A program made the translations under genes and the position numbers. From the NCBI GenBank assembly GCA_937891595.1, contig CALATF010000054.1, positions 1-7,252 on the forward strand: a stretch of DNA of 7,252 bases. The letters run 5' to 3'. A model generated the notes under the pieces. It was not told the origin of the DNA. It did no database searches and saw only the letters and a program-made list of their open reading frames with translations. How positions within the stretch are numbered: the stretch's first letter is position 1; each line of letters starts with the position of its first letter. Shown in pieces: positions 1 to 6,403 of this stretch. The DNA comes from an uncultured Clostridia bacterium. Its GTDB lineage: Bacteria; Bacillota; Clostridia; Christensenellales; UBA1242.

Positions 1-342
1 GGTGATATCGGATATGCGATCCAAAGTTATGTTGAACAATTCGGTTACGGAGTTGTACGTGAATTGGTAGGACATGGAGTTGGACGTAAGATGCATGAAG
101 ACCCACAGGTTCCTAACTATGGTAAACGTGGTACTGGAACAAAGTTGTCAGAAGGAATTGTCATTGCGATAGAGCCTATGATAACTTTTGGAAAGAAGGA
201 CATCATCCAAGAAAGAGATGGATGGACTATTAAGACTAGAGACAGAAAGCCAGCTGCGCATTTTGAACATGATGTAGCAGTACGTAACGGTAAGGCTGAG
301 ATATTATCAAGTTTTGAATGGATTGAAGAAATCAATAAATAA
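1..342 (+). CDS. map: Methionine aminopeptidase type I, C-terminal part (5' end outside window)
   Basis: Cytosolic metalloprotease that removes the initiator methionine from new proteins. The frame is open from base 1, so the start lies upstream; 113 residues are visible, somewhat under half of a usual enzyme of about 250-265 residues. Three of the five conserved metal ligands can be seen, numbering from base 1: the His of GHGVG (residue 25), the Glu of AIEPM (58) and the Glu of HFEH (89). A further catalytic His is at 32 in the MHEDP motif. The two Asp ligands fall in the missing part. The sequence through ERDGW, DRK.AAHFEH and AEILSSF is close to Bacteroidetes MAP as I know it. infA follows after 12 bases, matching the secY-map-infA-rpmJ order of Bacteroidetes ribosomal clusters. 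Base composition is clearly less AT-rich than anything after base 640. Confidence 0.95.
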   Translation, partial: GDIGYAIQSYVEQFGYGVVRELVGHGVGRKMHEDPQVPNYGKRGTGTKLSEGIVIAIEPMITFGKKDIIQERDGWTIKTRDRKPAAHFEHDVAVRNGKAEILSSFEWIEEINK

Positions 343-354
343 AAAGAATATTAT

Positions 355-573
355 ATGGCAAAACAATTGTCGATAGAACAAGACGGAACAGTTATTGAAT
401 CATTGGGTAACGCAATGTTCAGAGTGGAGTTGGAAAACGGACTTCAAATTATAGCACACATTTCAGGTAAGATGCGAATGCACTATATCAAGATACTCCC
501 TGGCGACAGAGTGAGACTCGAAATGTCCCCTTATGATCTGACAAAAGGACGTATAACATTCAGATATAAATAA
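355..573 (+). CDS. infA: Translation initiation factor IF-1
   Basis: A 72-residue protein of standard IF-1 length, consisting of one S1-like OB-fold domain. It binds the 30S A site and helps IF-2 and IF-3 set up initiation. Hallmarks are the start MAKQ..IEQDG, the FRVELENG strand, the AHISGKMRMHYIKILPGD core and the C-terminal MSPYDL.KGRI.FRYK. The FRVELENG and EMSPYDL segments are typical of Bacteroidetes IF-1. The ATG is 12 bases after the map stop, with no Shine-Dalgarno sequence in the gap, which is normal for Bacteroidetes. The two genes are surely cotranscribed. What follows is not rpmJ, as expected in Bacteroidetes, but the composition change described for 574-690. Confidence 0.97.
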   Translation: MAKQLSIEQDGTVIESLGNAMFRVELENGLQIIAHISGKMRMHYIKILPGDRVRLEMSPYDLTKGRITFRYK

Positions 574-690
574 TTTTTTTTTCTAAGAAAAAATTATTAT
601 CTTTGCAGCCGCAAAAAAATAAGTACAAATCGTGACTTTAAAGAAATAAAAGATAATAGTGTAATTTTAAATCAAAACATTTCAAACACA
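574..690. other. Junction zone between Bacteroidetes-like and Firmicute-like DNA
   Basis: The infA stop is followed by nine T, a small AT-only hairpin (577-593, seven pairs, loop of three), the TATCTTTG motif, an A run (613-619), and then DNA whose composition matches the AT-rich downstream genes. The frame of the downstream oxidoreductase stays open from the infA stop through this whole zone without an ATG. From about 637 the reading FKEIKDNSVIL looks like genuine oxidoreductase sequence. The switch therefore most likely lies between about 612 and 637. A genuine insertion is possible but would separate infA from rpmJ, a tightly conserved pair. Confidence 0.65.
598..605 (+). promoter_or_regulatory. 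Bacteroidetes-type -7 promoter motif (TATCTTTG)
   Basis: TATCTTTG fits the Bacteroidetes primary sigma factor -7 consensus TAnnTTTG, and the bases after it (CAGCCGC) resemble start regions common in Bacteroides. No clear -33 TTG element is visible, because the upstream stretch is T-rich then A-rich. If real, it would have driven the next ribosomal genes (rpmJ onward), which are absent here. The motif supports a Bacteroidetes origin at least as far as about base 612. Confidence 0.5.
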
Positions 691-960
691 GTGCCTTATG
701 TTTACAATACGTGGCAACCTATTTTACCAGACAATATTCACAACCCACTTGAAAAGAAATTAAAACAAAAATTAACAACAGTTGAAGTACTTGCTGACCT
801 TGTTGTTATTGCTTTTGGTATTAGACCATATGACAATATTTACTTTAACATGGTTAAAGAGCAAGTAGCTCCAGAAATTTACAACGTTGGCGATAGTTTC
901 CGACCAGGTAAAGTTTTCACAGCTGTTAAATCTGCATATAGAAAATGTAGAACTATTTAA
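691..960 (+). CDS. FAD/NAD(P)H-dependent oxidoreductase, C-terminal fragment (2,4-dienoyl-CoA/enoate reductase-like)
   Basis: C-terminal end of a pyridine-nucleotide-disulfide-type flavoprotein. Residues 35-46 read ADLVVIAFGIRP, the strand-turn that closes the NAD(P)H domain. Residues 63-85 hold IYNVGDSFRPGK followed by AVKSAYRK, matching the FAD-binding Gly-Asp motif and last helix of the FadH/enoate reductase family (pattern GD...PGKI..A...AY). Such enzymes usually have about 640-680 residues, with an N-terminal flavin barrel that is missing here. The GTG at 691 has no Shine-Dalgarno sequence and is probably not a true start; the frame continues open upstream to the infA stop, so I infer that the gene is cut by the junction. 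The AcnX large subunit starts 33 bases after its stop, with a strong ribosome site, so the genes probably form one operon. The substrate cannot be told from this fragment. A stand-alone pyridine nucleotide-disulfide oxidoreductase is also possible. Confidence 0.7.
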   Translation: MPYVYNTWQPILPDNIHNPLEKKLKQKLTTVEVLADLVVIAFGIRPYDNIYFNMVKEQVAPEIYNVGDSFRPGKVFTAVKSAYRKCRTI

Positions 961-993
961 CATATTAAATATTTAAAAGGAGATTTCCTAAAA

Positions 994-2271
994 ATGAAAT
1001 TAACACAAGAAGAAAAAGATATTTTAGCAGGTGGTCAAGGCGAAACAATGGCTAAAATTATGAAAACTGTTGTTGAATTTGGTGATGTTTTTAATGCAAA
1101 AAAACTTGTGCCTATCACCCACGACGCACACTTAGTAACTTCTTTTGGCATAGGCCTTCTCAAACCTGTGTTTAGGACTATGGACGAAATTATAAATGCA
1201 GGCATTAAAAGCAAAGTTCCTTTTACAGTAGACCCAAGGCCTATAGATTATGAAAATGTAAAATGCAATATTTTAAATAAACTTATTTTTAGTAAAATTA
1301 TGTATAGTCAACAAGCAAGGTATGAAGAACAACTTAAAAAAGTTGGGCTTCGTGGCGAAAATGATTTTACTTGCACTTGTTACTTAGATGAAGTAAATAA
1401 CACCCCAAAAGAAGGTGATATTTTATGTTGGGCTGAAAGTAGCGCTGTTGTTTATGCTAATTCTATTTTAGGTGCTCGTTGCAATAGAAATAGCGGAATG
1501 ATAGATATTTTTTCAGCTATTATCGGCAAAGTTCCTGAATTCGGTTTACTTCTTGATGAAGGAAGAAAGGCAGACTGGATAATAGAAGTTAAAACTTCTA
1601 AAAAACCTGAAGCTCAAATTCTAGGGAGTGCAATAGGCTTAAAAGTTATGGAACAAGTTCCATTTGTTAAAGGTTTAGACAAATATTTTAAAAATGGTTT
1701 AGATGACGAAGCAAAAACTTATTTAAAAGATTTTGGAGCTGCCACTGCTTCAAATGGTGCAGTTGGCCTTTATCACATTGAAAACCTTACACCAGAAGCT
1801 AAAAAGCAAGGTAAAGAACTTATAAAAAAAGATGCAAAAACTTATGTTATAGATGACGAAGAACTTGAAAGGGTATATAAAAGTTATCCTGTTCTTTGGA
1901 AAAAAACTAACGCAAAACCAAAACTTGCTTTTATAGGTTGTCCACATCTTTCATACAATCAACTATGTTCTTGGGCAGAAAGAATTATTAACAAACTTAA
2001 CGAAGTTGGCAGAAAAAAAGTTTGCGTAAGAACTATTCTTACAACAAGTCCAGCTGTTAGAGAAAAATTTGTTAAAACTGAACTATATCAAAAATTAATT
2101 GCTACAGGTGCAAAACTTTCTTCAATTTGTCCACTTATGTACACAAATAATCCACTTGCTGGCAAAAACTATATTGCCACATGTTCAAATAAGCTTAGAA
2201 CATATTCTGCAAGCAAATATTACAAAGAAGACGATTTATTAAATGTAATTTGTACAAAGGAGGCAAAGTAA
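994..2271 (+). CDS. Aconitase X (AcnX) large subunit, DUF521 family dehydratase
   Basis: A 425-residue, full-length large subunit of the AcnX branch of the aconitase superfamily. These enzymes are iron-sulfur dehydratases that work with a small swivelling subunit. Known members include cis-3-hydroxy-L-proline dehydratase in bacteria and mevalonate 5-phosphate dehydratase in archaea. Diagnostic segments are the start MKLTQEEKDILAGGQGE, ESSAVVYANSILGAR at 148-162, GLLLDEGR at 184-191, GCPHLS at 315-320 and SICP at 377-380. By comparison with the family, the likely cluster cysteines are Cys127 (TCTCYL), Cys316 (GCPH) and Cys379. Cys129 stands where the family usually has Pro (CTPYL). The ATG is preceded by AAAAGGAGA at 975-983, ten bases away. 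The small-subunit gene starts two bases after the stop, so the pair is translationally linked. The substrate is not evident from sequence; a hydroxy acid or hydroxyproline is an inference from the family. Confidence 0.9.
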   Translation: MKLTQEEKDILAGGQGETMAKIMKTVVEFGDVFNAKKLVPITHDAHLVTSFGIGLLKPVFRTMDEIINAGIKSKVPFTVDPRPIDYENVKCNILNKLIFSKIMYSQQARYEEQLKKVGLRGENDFTCTCYLDEVNNTPKEGDILCWAESSAVVYANSILGARCNRNSGMIDIFSAIIGKVPEFGLLLDEGRKADWIIEVKTSKKPEAQILGSAIGLKVMEQVPFVKGLDKYFKNGLDDEAKTYLKDFGAATASNGAVGLYHIENLTPEAKKQGKELIKKDAKTYVIDDEELERVYKSYPVLWKKTNAKPKLAFIGCPHLSYNQLCSWAERIINKLNEVGRKKVCVRTILTTSPAVREKFVKTELYQKLIATGAKLSSICPLMYTNNPLAGKNYIATCSNKLRTYSASKYYKEDDLLNVICTKEAK

Positions 2272-2273
2272 TA

Positions 2274-2714
2274 ATGAAAGAATTTAAAGGACGCGTTATT
2301 GCTGGCGGAAATTTCACTGGCGAAGCAATAGTAAGTAAAAATGGGGTAAACACTCTTGCTACTTTTCAAAAAAGTGCTTTAAAAAATGCTAAAACGGTTA
2401 TAGCTTCCGACCAAAACAACCCTGATATTTATAAAAAAGAACTTACTGGAAAAATACTTTGCCTACCTACTACAATAGGTTCAACAACTGGTGGACTTGT
2501 TATACAAACAATTTGCCAAATGAAAATTAACCCAAGAGCAATGCTATTTTCTGAAACAATCGACTCTCTTGCCTGCTCAGGGATTATCTTAGCTAAAAAC
2601 TGGGAAAACAGTGATATTATAGCAATAGATCAGCTTGGCGAAGAATTTTTAAAAACTGCTAAATCAGGCGATACAATAGAAATTAAAGAAGACGGAACTG
2701 TTATTATTAAATAA
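2274..2714 (+). CDS. Aconitase X (AcnX) small subunit, DUF126 family
   Basis: A 146-residue small subunit corresponding to the swivelling domain of aconitase. It closes over the large subunit and supplies active-site residues. Visible hallmarks are the start FKGRVIAGGNFTGEAIVS, then LTGKILCLPTTIGSTTGG at 57-74, where the GSTTGG loop (69-74) carries the serine expected to act in catalysis, and INPRAM with ETIDSLACSGIILA around 85-107. I chose the ATG at 2274 over an in-frame TTG at 2250 because AAAGGAGG at 2256-2263 lies ten bases before it and the family begins close to this point. It is separated from the large-subunit stop by two bases. The large and small subunits are separate genes, as in two-subunit AcnX enzymes, not the fused form. 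A terminator follows eleven bases after the stop, so this is the last gene of the operon. Confidence 0.9.
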   Translation: MKEFKGRVIAGGNFTGEAIVSKNGVNTLATFQKSALKNAKTVIASDQNNPDIYKKELTGKILCLPTTIGSTTGGLVIQTICQMKINPRAMLFSETIDSLACSGIILAKNWENSDIIAIDQLGEEFLKTAKSGDTIEIKEDGTVIIK

Positions 2715-2724
2715 TCATTTTTAT

Positions 2725-2767
2725 AAAAAAGAACTTTACTGATTTTTAAGTAAAGTTCTTTTTTTAT
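2725..2767. terminator. Bidirectional intrinsic terminator between AcnX operon and XRE regulator
   Basis: A perfect stem pairs AGAACTTTAC (2730-2739) with GTAAAGTTCT (2750-2759). It is extended by A5 (2725-2729) against T5 (2760-2764) and one inner T-A pair, leaving an eight-base loop. The plus strand continues in T. Read on the minus strand the stem is also followed by a T run, so it can end both the AcnX operon and the convergent regulator gene whose stop is at 2789. Confidence 0.9.
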
Positions 2768-2788
2768 TTTTACATTGACATAACTTTC

Positions 2789-3844
2789 CTATTTAGACTT
2801 TTTTCTTTTAAAAATAAGCAATAAGCCAACAAACAAAAATATAATAGACAAAGTTAAAAGAGTTAAAAATATAATGCAGTGAATATTTCTTTCTAGCGAT
2901 ATTCCCCCTTGCCAGTTAGAAAAGTTTGCTTTAAAAATATTTAAAGACTGTAATTCCTCTTGAATATAAATATTATTTACATTAATAAATAAAGGAGAAA
3001 CATAACAAAATATATTTATTAGAAACAATATAATACTCGTTTTTATGAACTTATTTATGTTTATAAATCTAACACATAAAAATAAATTTAAAATTAAATA
3101 AACGACACAAATTATAGGCAAGGCTATTTTTAAATACCAACCTTCTGAAGAATAACCATTATTAATTGTGTAAGCATTTATAATAATTAATAAAACATTT
3201 AATAAAACAAAATCAACAGCTATAGACACAAAATCATTATATTTTTTTATTTTATTAAAAAATTTAAATTTAGAAATATAAATAGGCATAAATATTGTAA
3301 CTAAACCTAATAAAACAGAAATTGTAGCTATCCAAAACCAGTTCCCCTTTGTATAAATACAGCAAACTGCTAATAGTAAACAAAGAGATAAAAACATACT
3401 TAGTGGAATTAAAATCAGTTTATGTTTTTTAATTAACTTTGGTAAATTTGTAAAAGTAAAAGCAAGCAACAAAGCACATATAACAATCCAAAACCAAGAA
3501 AGAGTTTTATCTATTGCAAGATTACAAATAAAACAAGGAACAAGTGCAACACCATAAGAAATGTAAAAGAACAAACTCCAAGACATTGAAAAGGCTCTCC
3601 ACTTTTTAGCTTGAGCTTTTTCTTCTCTTGCTTTATTGTCTACACTGGCGGTAATTAATTCATGCTCGGTCACTCCTAATATCTCTGATAACTTAGGAAG
3701 TAAGGTTATATCGGGGTGTGCAATGTTTTTTTCCCATTTACTAACTGCCGATTCAGAAATAATTAACAATTTTGACAACTCTTTTTGTGTTAAACTTTTT
3801 TCTTGTCTTTTTTGTTTTAAAAATTCACCGAAACTATTTTGCAT
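2789..3844 (-). CDS. XRE-family HTH regulator fused to a multi-pass membrane domain
   Basis: A 351-residue protein. Residues 5-62 are a Cro/C1-type helix-turn-helix (FGEFLKQKRQEKSLTQKELS, then SESAVSKWEKN.AHPD, LPKLSEILGVTEHELI), which binds operator DNA. A short basic, charged linker (about 69-84) leads to roughly eight hydrophobic segments near 90-110, 116-134, 142-163, 169-190, 206-226, 238-260, 267-290 and 321-345, ending in a basic tail KRKKSK. This makes a membrane-anchored DNA-binding protein, a layout common in Firmicutes; I do not recognise a specific family for the membrane part and the signal is unknown. I chose the ATG at 3844 rather than a TTG at 3862 because AGGAG lies five bases before it and the predicted transcript starts near 3860. 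The AT-rich membrane part is rich in Ile, Leu, Phe and Asn. It faces the AcnX operon tail to tail, so it need not regulate that operon. Confidence 0.85.
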   Translation of the reverse strand: MQNSFGEFLKQKRQEKSLTQKELSKLLIISESAVSKWEKNIAHPDITLLPKLSEILGVTEHELITASVDNKAREEKAQAKKWRAFSMSWSLFFYISYGVALVPCFICNLAIDKTLSWFWIVICALLLAFTFTNLPKLIKKHKLILIPLSMFLSLCLLLAVCCIYTKGNWFWIATISVLLGLVTIFMPIYISKFKFFNKIKKYNDFVSIAVDFVLLNVLLIIINAYTINNGYSSEGWYLKIALPIICVVYLILNLFLCVRFININKFIKTSIILFLINIFCYVSPLFINVNNIYIQEELQSLNIFKANFSNWQGGISLERNIHCIIFLTLLTLSIIFLFVGLLLIFKRKKSK

Positions 3845-3866
3845 AAAAACTCCTAATAACAAAAAA

Positions 3867-3875
3867 ATTATAACA
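3867..3875 (-). promoter_or_regulatory. Extended -10 promoter (TGTTATAAT) of the XRE regulator
   Basis: On the minus strand TGTTATAAT is a perfect extended -10 box (TG, one base, TATAAT). It lies about 22 bases before the ATG at 3844, placing the transcript start near 3860. No good -35 box is seen at the usual spacing, which an extended -10 can tolerate. A TG-extended box also precedes the U32 gene. Confidence 0.6.
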
Positions 3876-3878
3876 TAT

Positions 3879-3892
3879 CAAAAAGCTTTTTG
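3879..3892. promoter_or_regulatory. 14-bp perfect palindrome (CAAAAAGCTTTTTG) beside the regulator promoter
   Basis: A fully symmetric 14-base sequence sits four bases upstream of the extended -10 box, in the spacer and -35 zone of the regulator promoter. Palindromes here are typical XRE operators, so autorepression is a reasonable inference. The sequence is AT-rich and so may partly arise by chance. Confidence 0.4.
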
Positions 3893-3915
3893 TATTGCTT
3901 TTTGACCAACAATCT

Positions 3916-3934
3916 ACTTGAAAATTTTTCAAGT
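3916..3934. repeat. Inverted repeat, 9-bp arms (ACTTGAAAA/TTTTCAAGT)
   Basis: Nine-base arms with one central base, about 40 bases upstream of the regulator -10 box. It could be a second operator for the XRE protein. It has no T run typical of a terminator and does not share its core with the 3879-3892 palindrome, beyond both being A/T-rich. Confidence 0.35.
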
Positions 3935-3958
3935 TAGTTTTAAAACAATTTTTATTAG

Positions 3959-3995
3959 AAAGAAAAGAATTGAAAACCATTCAATTCTTTTCTTT
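3959..3995 (-). terminator. Intrinsic terminator of the U32 gene
   Basis: A 16-bp perfect stem pairs AAAGAAAAGAATTGAA (3959-3974) with its complement (3980-3995) around a five-base loop. It lies 27 bases beyond the stop of the U32 gene on the minus strand. The 3' arm itself is T-rich (TTCTTTTCTTTCT on the minus strand). It separates this gene from the regulator downstream and may act in both directions. Confidence 0.75.
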
Positions 3996-4021
3996 TGATA
4001 TTTTTATATTATTTTACCTTT

Positions 4022-6253
4022 TTACCACCTAAAATCTAAAAACACATTTTTATTATAAGCTTTATTTTTGTTAACTGTTTCTTGGGAAATTAACTCGAAT
4101 AAACAATTAATTATTTTAGTTTTAACTACACGCATTTGCTTTCCGCTTTGGTTTTTATAAATTAAATTATCTGTAAATTTACAATCTTGACATTTTGAAT
4201 AATTGTAAGAAGTTTTAAAAGGGCAATGGCATAAAGTCATTAAGGCGGGTTTTCCTACATATATTAACCCCTCATCAAAGCTATTTGCAAAACTTTCAAA
4301 AGTTTTTACGAAATTAGTTACACCAAGATTTTTTAAATATATTGCAGAAAAATGGTTAGCTATGTTTAAATAAACACCACCTAAAACCTCAAAACCTTTT
4401 TGTATATAACTTAAAGCATAAATATTATTTGCTACTAAACCCACTCTAGTTTTATCTAAATTATTTAAAATTTCATTAACAACTACAAAATCTTCTTTTC
4501 TTAAATATTTTGGCATATTTAAATAAACTTTTTTGCTATTATTCCCTACTTTATTTAAAAAACTTATAACAACATTAATATTAAAATTAATAGGAGAAAA
4601 TACGTAGTTAAAATCTTCTTCTTTTATGCTTTCTAAATTAGTCTGTTCATTTACAACAACATATTTATTATTTTCTAAGTTGAAATTAACATTTTGCTCG
4701 TCTAAAGTTTTATTATAAAAACTAAAGTCAACTTCAATCTTTTTACAATTTTTATTTTCAAAACTATTAATTAATTTTTGTTTTAGTAGCTCTATTGCTT
4801 TTCTTCTTAGCTCGTTTAACTGTGATTTTACAATAAAAACATTGTCTAAATCACAAGTTAATTTATCCATATAAAAAGGCTCATCTCCCATTTTATTTAA
4901 TGTTTCTTTTACTTGATTATAGTTAATAGGCTGACTAATTGCCTTTTGACAATTTTCAAACAAAACTTGGGAAATTTCTATATTACCACTTTTAAGTTTA
5001 AGCAAAGGTTTTTTACCAAGCTTTGCTTCAAAATATGCATCAATCTTTATTTTTTGTAAATTTTCTTCACAAGTATTTTCCCACGAGCTATCTACCGTTA
5101 AATAAACTTCGCTATCTTCTTTTGTTTGGGTTTTTGTATAAATTAAATACTCGTTTTTTATTATACCCCTTTTAACACTACCTACACCCAAACTTAATTC
5201 ATTATTGTTATAGACAAATTTCAATCCATCATTTTTATTTATTTGATACCCATTTGTTGCTATTAAAATTTGATAAATATCTTTAAATTTTTGAACATTT
5301 AATACTCTACCTATAAGAACTCCTCTATGGTTTTGAAACTGTGAATTTATAATATTTTTATTATTAATTTGGTTTAAATAAATTCCCTTATTATATTCTC
5401 CTCGATAGAATAATTTTTTTATATTTTCTAAATTTTCATTAATATTGATATTTTTGTTTTGTTGTAAAGCAACCTTTGCCTGGCTATAAATTTTTGTAAG
5501 GTACCCTACATAAGCTGGTCTTCTTAACCTACCTTCTATTTTTAATGAGCATATTCCTAATTCCTTTAATTCTTTTAACCTATCAAGCAAACATAAATCG
5601 GTGGTAGAAAGCAAAAAGCCTTTGTTAACTTTTTGCTCGTTACAATACGCCGTATGCAAAAGCCTACAAAACTGTAAGCATCTGCCTCTGTTTCCACTTT
5701 CATTTTTTTCTATACTACTATAATAACAGTTACCCGAAAAACACACACATAAGGCACCTTGTACAAAATATTCTATTTCAAGATTAGTATTTTTCTTTAT
5801 ATCAATAATATCTTCTTTGCTAGTTTCACGGCTTACCACAATTCGACTAAAGCCCATTTTTTCAGCTATTTTAGCACCCTCTAAATTATGAATACCCATT
5901 TGTGTGCTAGCATGCAGTACAATATTATTAAATGTGTTTTTTAGTAAATAAGCAACACCTAGATCTTGAACTATAAAAGCATCTACTTTGCTTTCAACAC
6001 ACCTTTTAACCATTTCAAGCAATAAGGGAATTTCTTCATTAGTTAAAATAATGTTTATAGTTACATAAACTTTTACTCCAAACAAATGAGCAAATTGTAC
6101 ATAATGCCTTATATTTTCGCAATCAAAGTTTTGTGCTTTATCCCTTGCGTTAAAGTTTTTAAGCCCTAGATATATTGCATCAGCACCATTATTAATTGCC
6201 ATATAAAAATTTTTTTCATCACCAACTGGGGCTAAAATTTCAAAATTAGTCAA
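4022..6253 (-). CDS. Peptidase U32 family protein, RlhA-like (probable RNA hydroxylation)
   Basis: A 743-residue cytosolic protein of the U32 family. Named as peptidases, studied members such as RlhA and TrhP act in prephenate-dependent hydroxylation of 23S rRNA or tRNA. Residues 1-30 (FEILAPVGDEKNF, GADAIYLG) open the barrel. The cysteine signature reads FVQGALC (Cys169), SGNC (Cys176), GNRGRC (Cys192) and FCR (Cys196). LSTTDLCLLDRL and SLKIEGRLRRPAYV follow at about 215-249. The middle fits the DUF3656-type insert of long members. The tail has a second cysteine set, CHC..C..C at 675-691, and Cys717. I chose TTG at 6253: AAAAGGAA lies seven bases before it, the family begins at this point, and a GTG at 6286 would lie upstream of the predicted transcript start. 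Hydroxylation of rRNA C2501 is likelier than protease activity, but the target base is uncertain. The gene stands alone between its own promoter and terminator. Confidence 0.88.
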   Translation of the reverse strand: MTNFEILAPVGDEKNFYMAINNGADAIYLGLKNFNARDKAQNFDCENIRHYVQFAHLFGVKVYVTINIILTNEEIPLLLEMVKRCVESKVDAFIVQDLGVAYLLKNTFNNIVLHASTQMGIHNLEGAKIAEKMGFSRIVVSRETSKEDIIDIKKNTNLEIEYFVQGALCVCFSGNCYYSSIEKNESGNRGRCLQFCRLLHTAYCNEQKVNKGFLLSTTDLCLLDRLKELKELGICSLKIEGRLRRPAYVGYLTKIYSQAKVALQQNKNININENLENIKKLFYRGEYNKGIYLNQINNKNIINSQFQNHRGVLIGRVLNVQKFKDIYQILIATNGYQINKNDGLKFVYNNNELSLGVGSVKRGIIKNEYLIYTKTQTKEDSEVYLTVDSSWENTCEENLQKIKIDAYFEAKLGKKPLLKLKSGNIEISQVLFENCQKAISQPINYNQVKETLNKMGDEPFYMDKLTCDLDNVFIVKSQLNELRRKAIELLKQKLINSFENKNCKKIEVDFSFYNKTLDEQNVNFNLENNKYVVVNEQTNLESIKEEDFNYVFSPINFNINVVISFLNKVGNNSKKVYLNMPKYLRKEDFVVVNEILNNLDKTRVGLVANNIYALSYIQKGFEVLGGVYLNIANHFSAIYLKNLGVTNFVKTFESFANSFDEGLIYVGKPALMTLCHCPFKTSYNYSKCQDCKFTDNLIYKNQSGKQMRVVKTKIINCLFELISQETVNKNKAYNKNVFLDFRW

Positions 6254-6286
6254 AATAAATTTCCTTTTATGAAAATACTTTAACAC

Positions 6287-6295
6287 TTTATAACA
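6287..6295 (-). promoter_or_regulatory. Extended -10 promoter (TGTTATAAA) of the U32 gene
   Basis: TGTTATAAA on the minus strand matches the TG-extended -10 box and differs by one base from the box before the XRE regulator. The transcript would start near 6280, leaving a leader of about 27 bases that carries the AAAAGGAA ribosome site. No convincing -35 box is visible in the surrounding A/T runs. Confidence 0.5.
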
Positions 6296-6367
6296 AAATT
6301 TAAAAATATTTTTTATAATTTTTATTTTATTTAAAAACGATAGAATTAATTAAAATAATATAATTAA

Positions 6368-6401
6368 AAAAAGGTGGGTTTAAAATTATCCCCACCTTTT
6401 T
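6368..6401 (-). terminator. Intrinsic terminator of the collagen-like gene
   Basis: The stem pairs AAAAAGGTGGG (6368-6378) with CCCACCTTTTT (6391-6401) around a 12-base loop, a perfect 11-bp stem with a GC-rich core. On the minus strand it starts two bases after the TAA of the collagen-like gene and is followed by a T run, so it ends that transcript before the U32 promoter. Confidence 0.9.
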
Positions 6402-6403
6402 AT

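Noticed and set aside
117..335. Minus-strand open frame of 72 codons opposite map
   Set aside because: It overlaps the well-supported MAP coding sequence, has no ribosome site or recognisable domain, and is an antisense shadow.
577..593. AT-only hairpin after infA as a terminator
   Set aside because: The stem is only seven pairs, six of them A-T, and the T run is part of the stem rather than after it. Ribosomal operons normally read through here.
772..963. Minus-strand open frame opposite the oxidoreductase fragment
   Set aside because: It overlaps a plus-strand frame with clear FAD/NAD motifs and shows no family features.
1750..1947. Minus-strand open frame inside the AcnX large subunit
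   Set aside because: Antisense shadow of a strongly supported gene, rich in Phe and Lys as expected from reversed AT-rich codons.
2250..2273. TTG start giving an AcnX small subunit eight residues longer
   Set aside because: It overlaps the large-subunit gene, would read through the Shine-Dalgarno sequence, and lacks a ribosome site of its own.
3636..3905. Plus-strand open frame of 89 codons opposite the XRE DNA-binding domain
   Set aside because: It lies opposite the conserved HTH coding region and has no ribosome site or recognisable domain.
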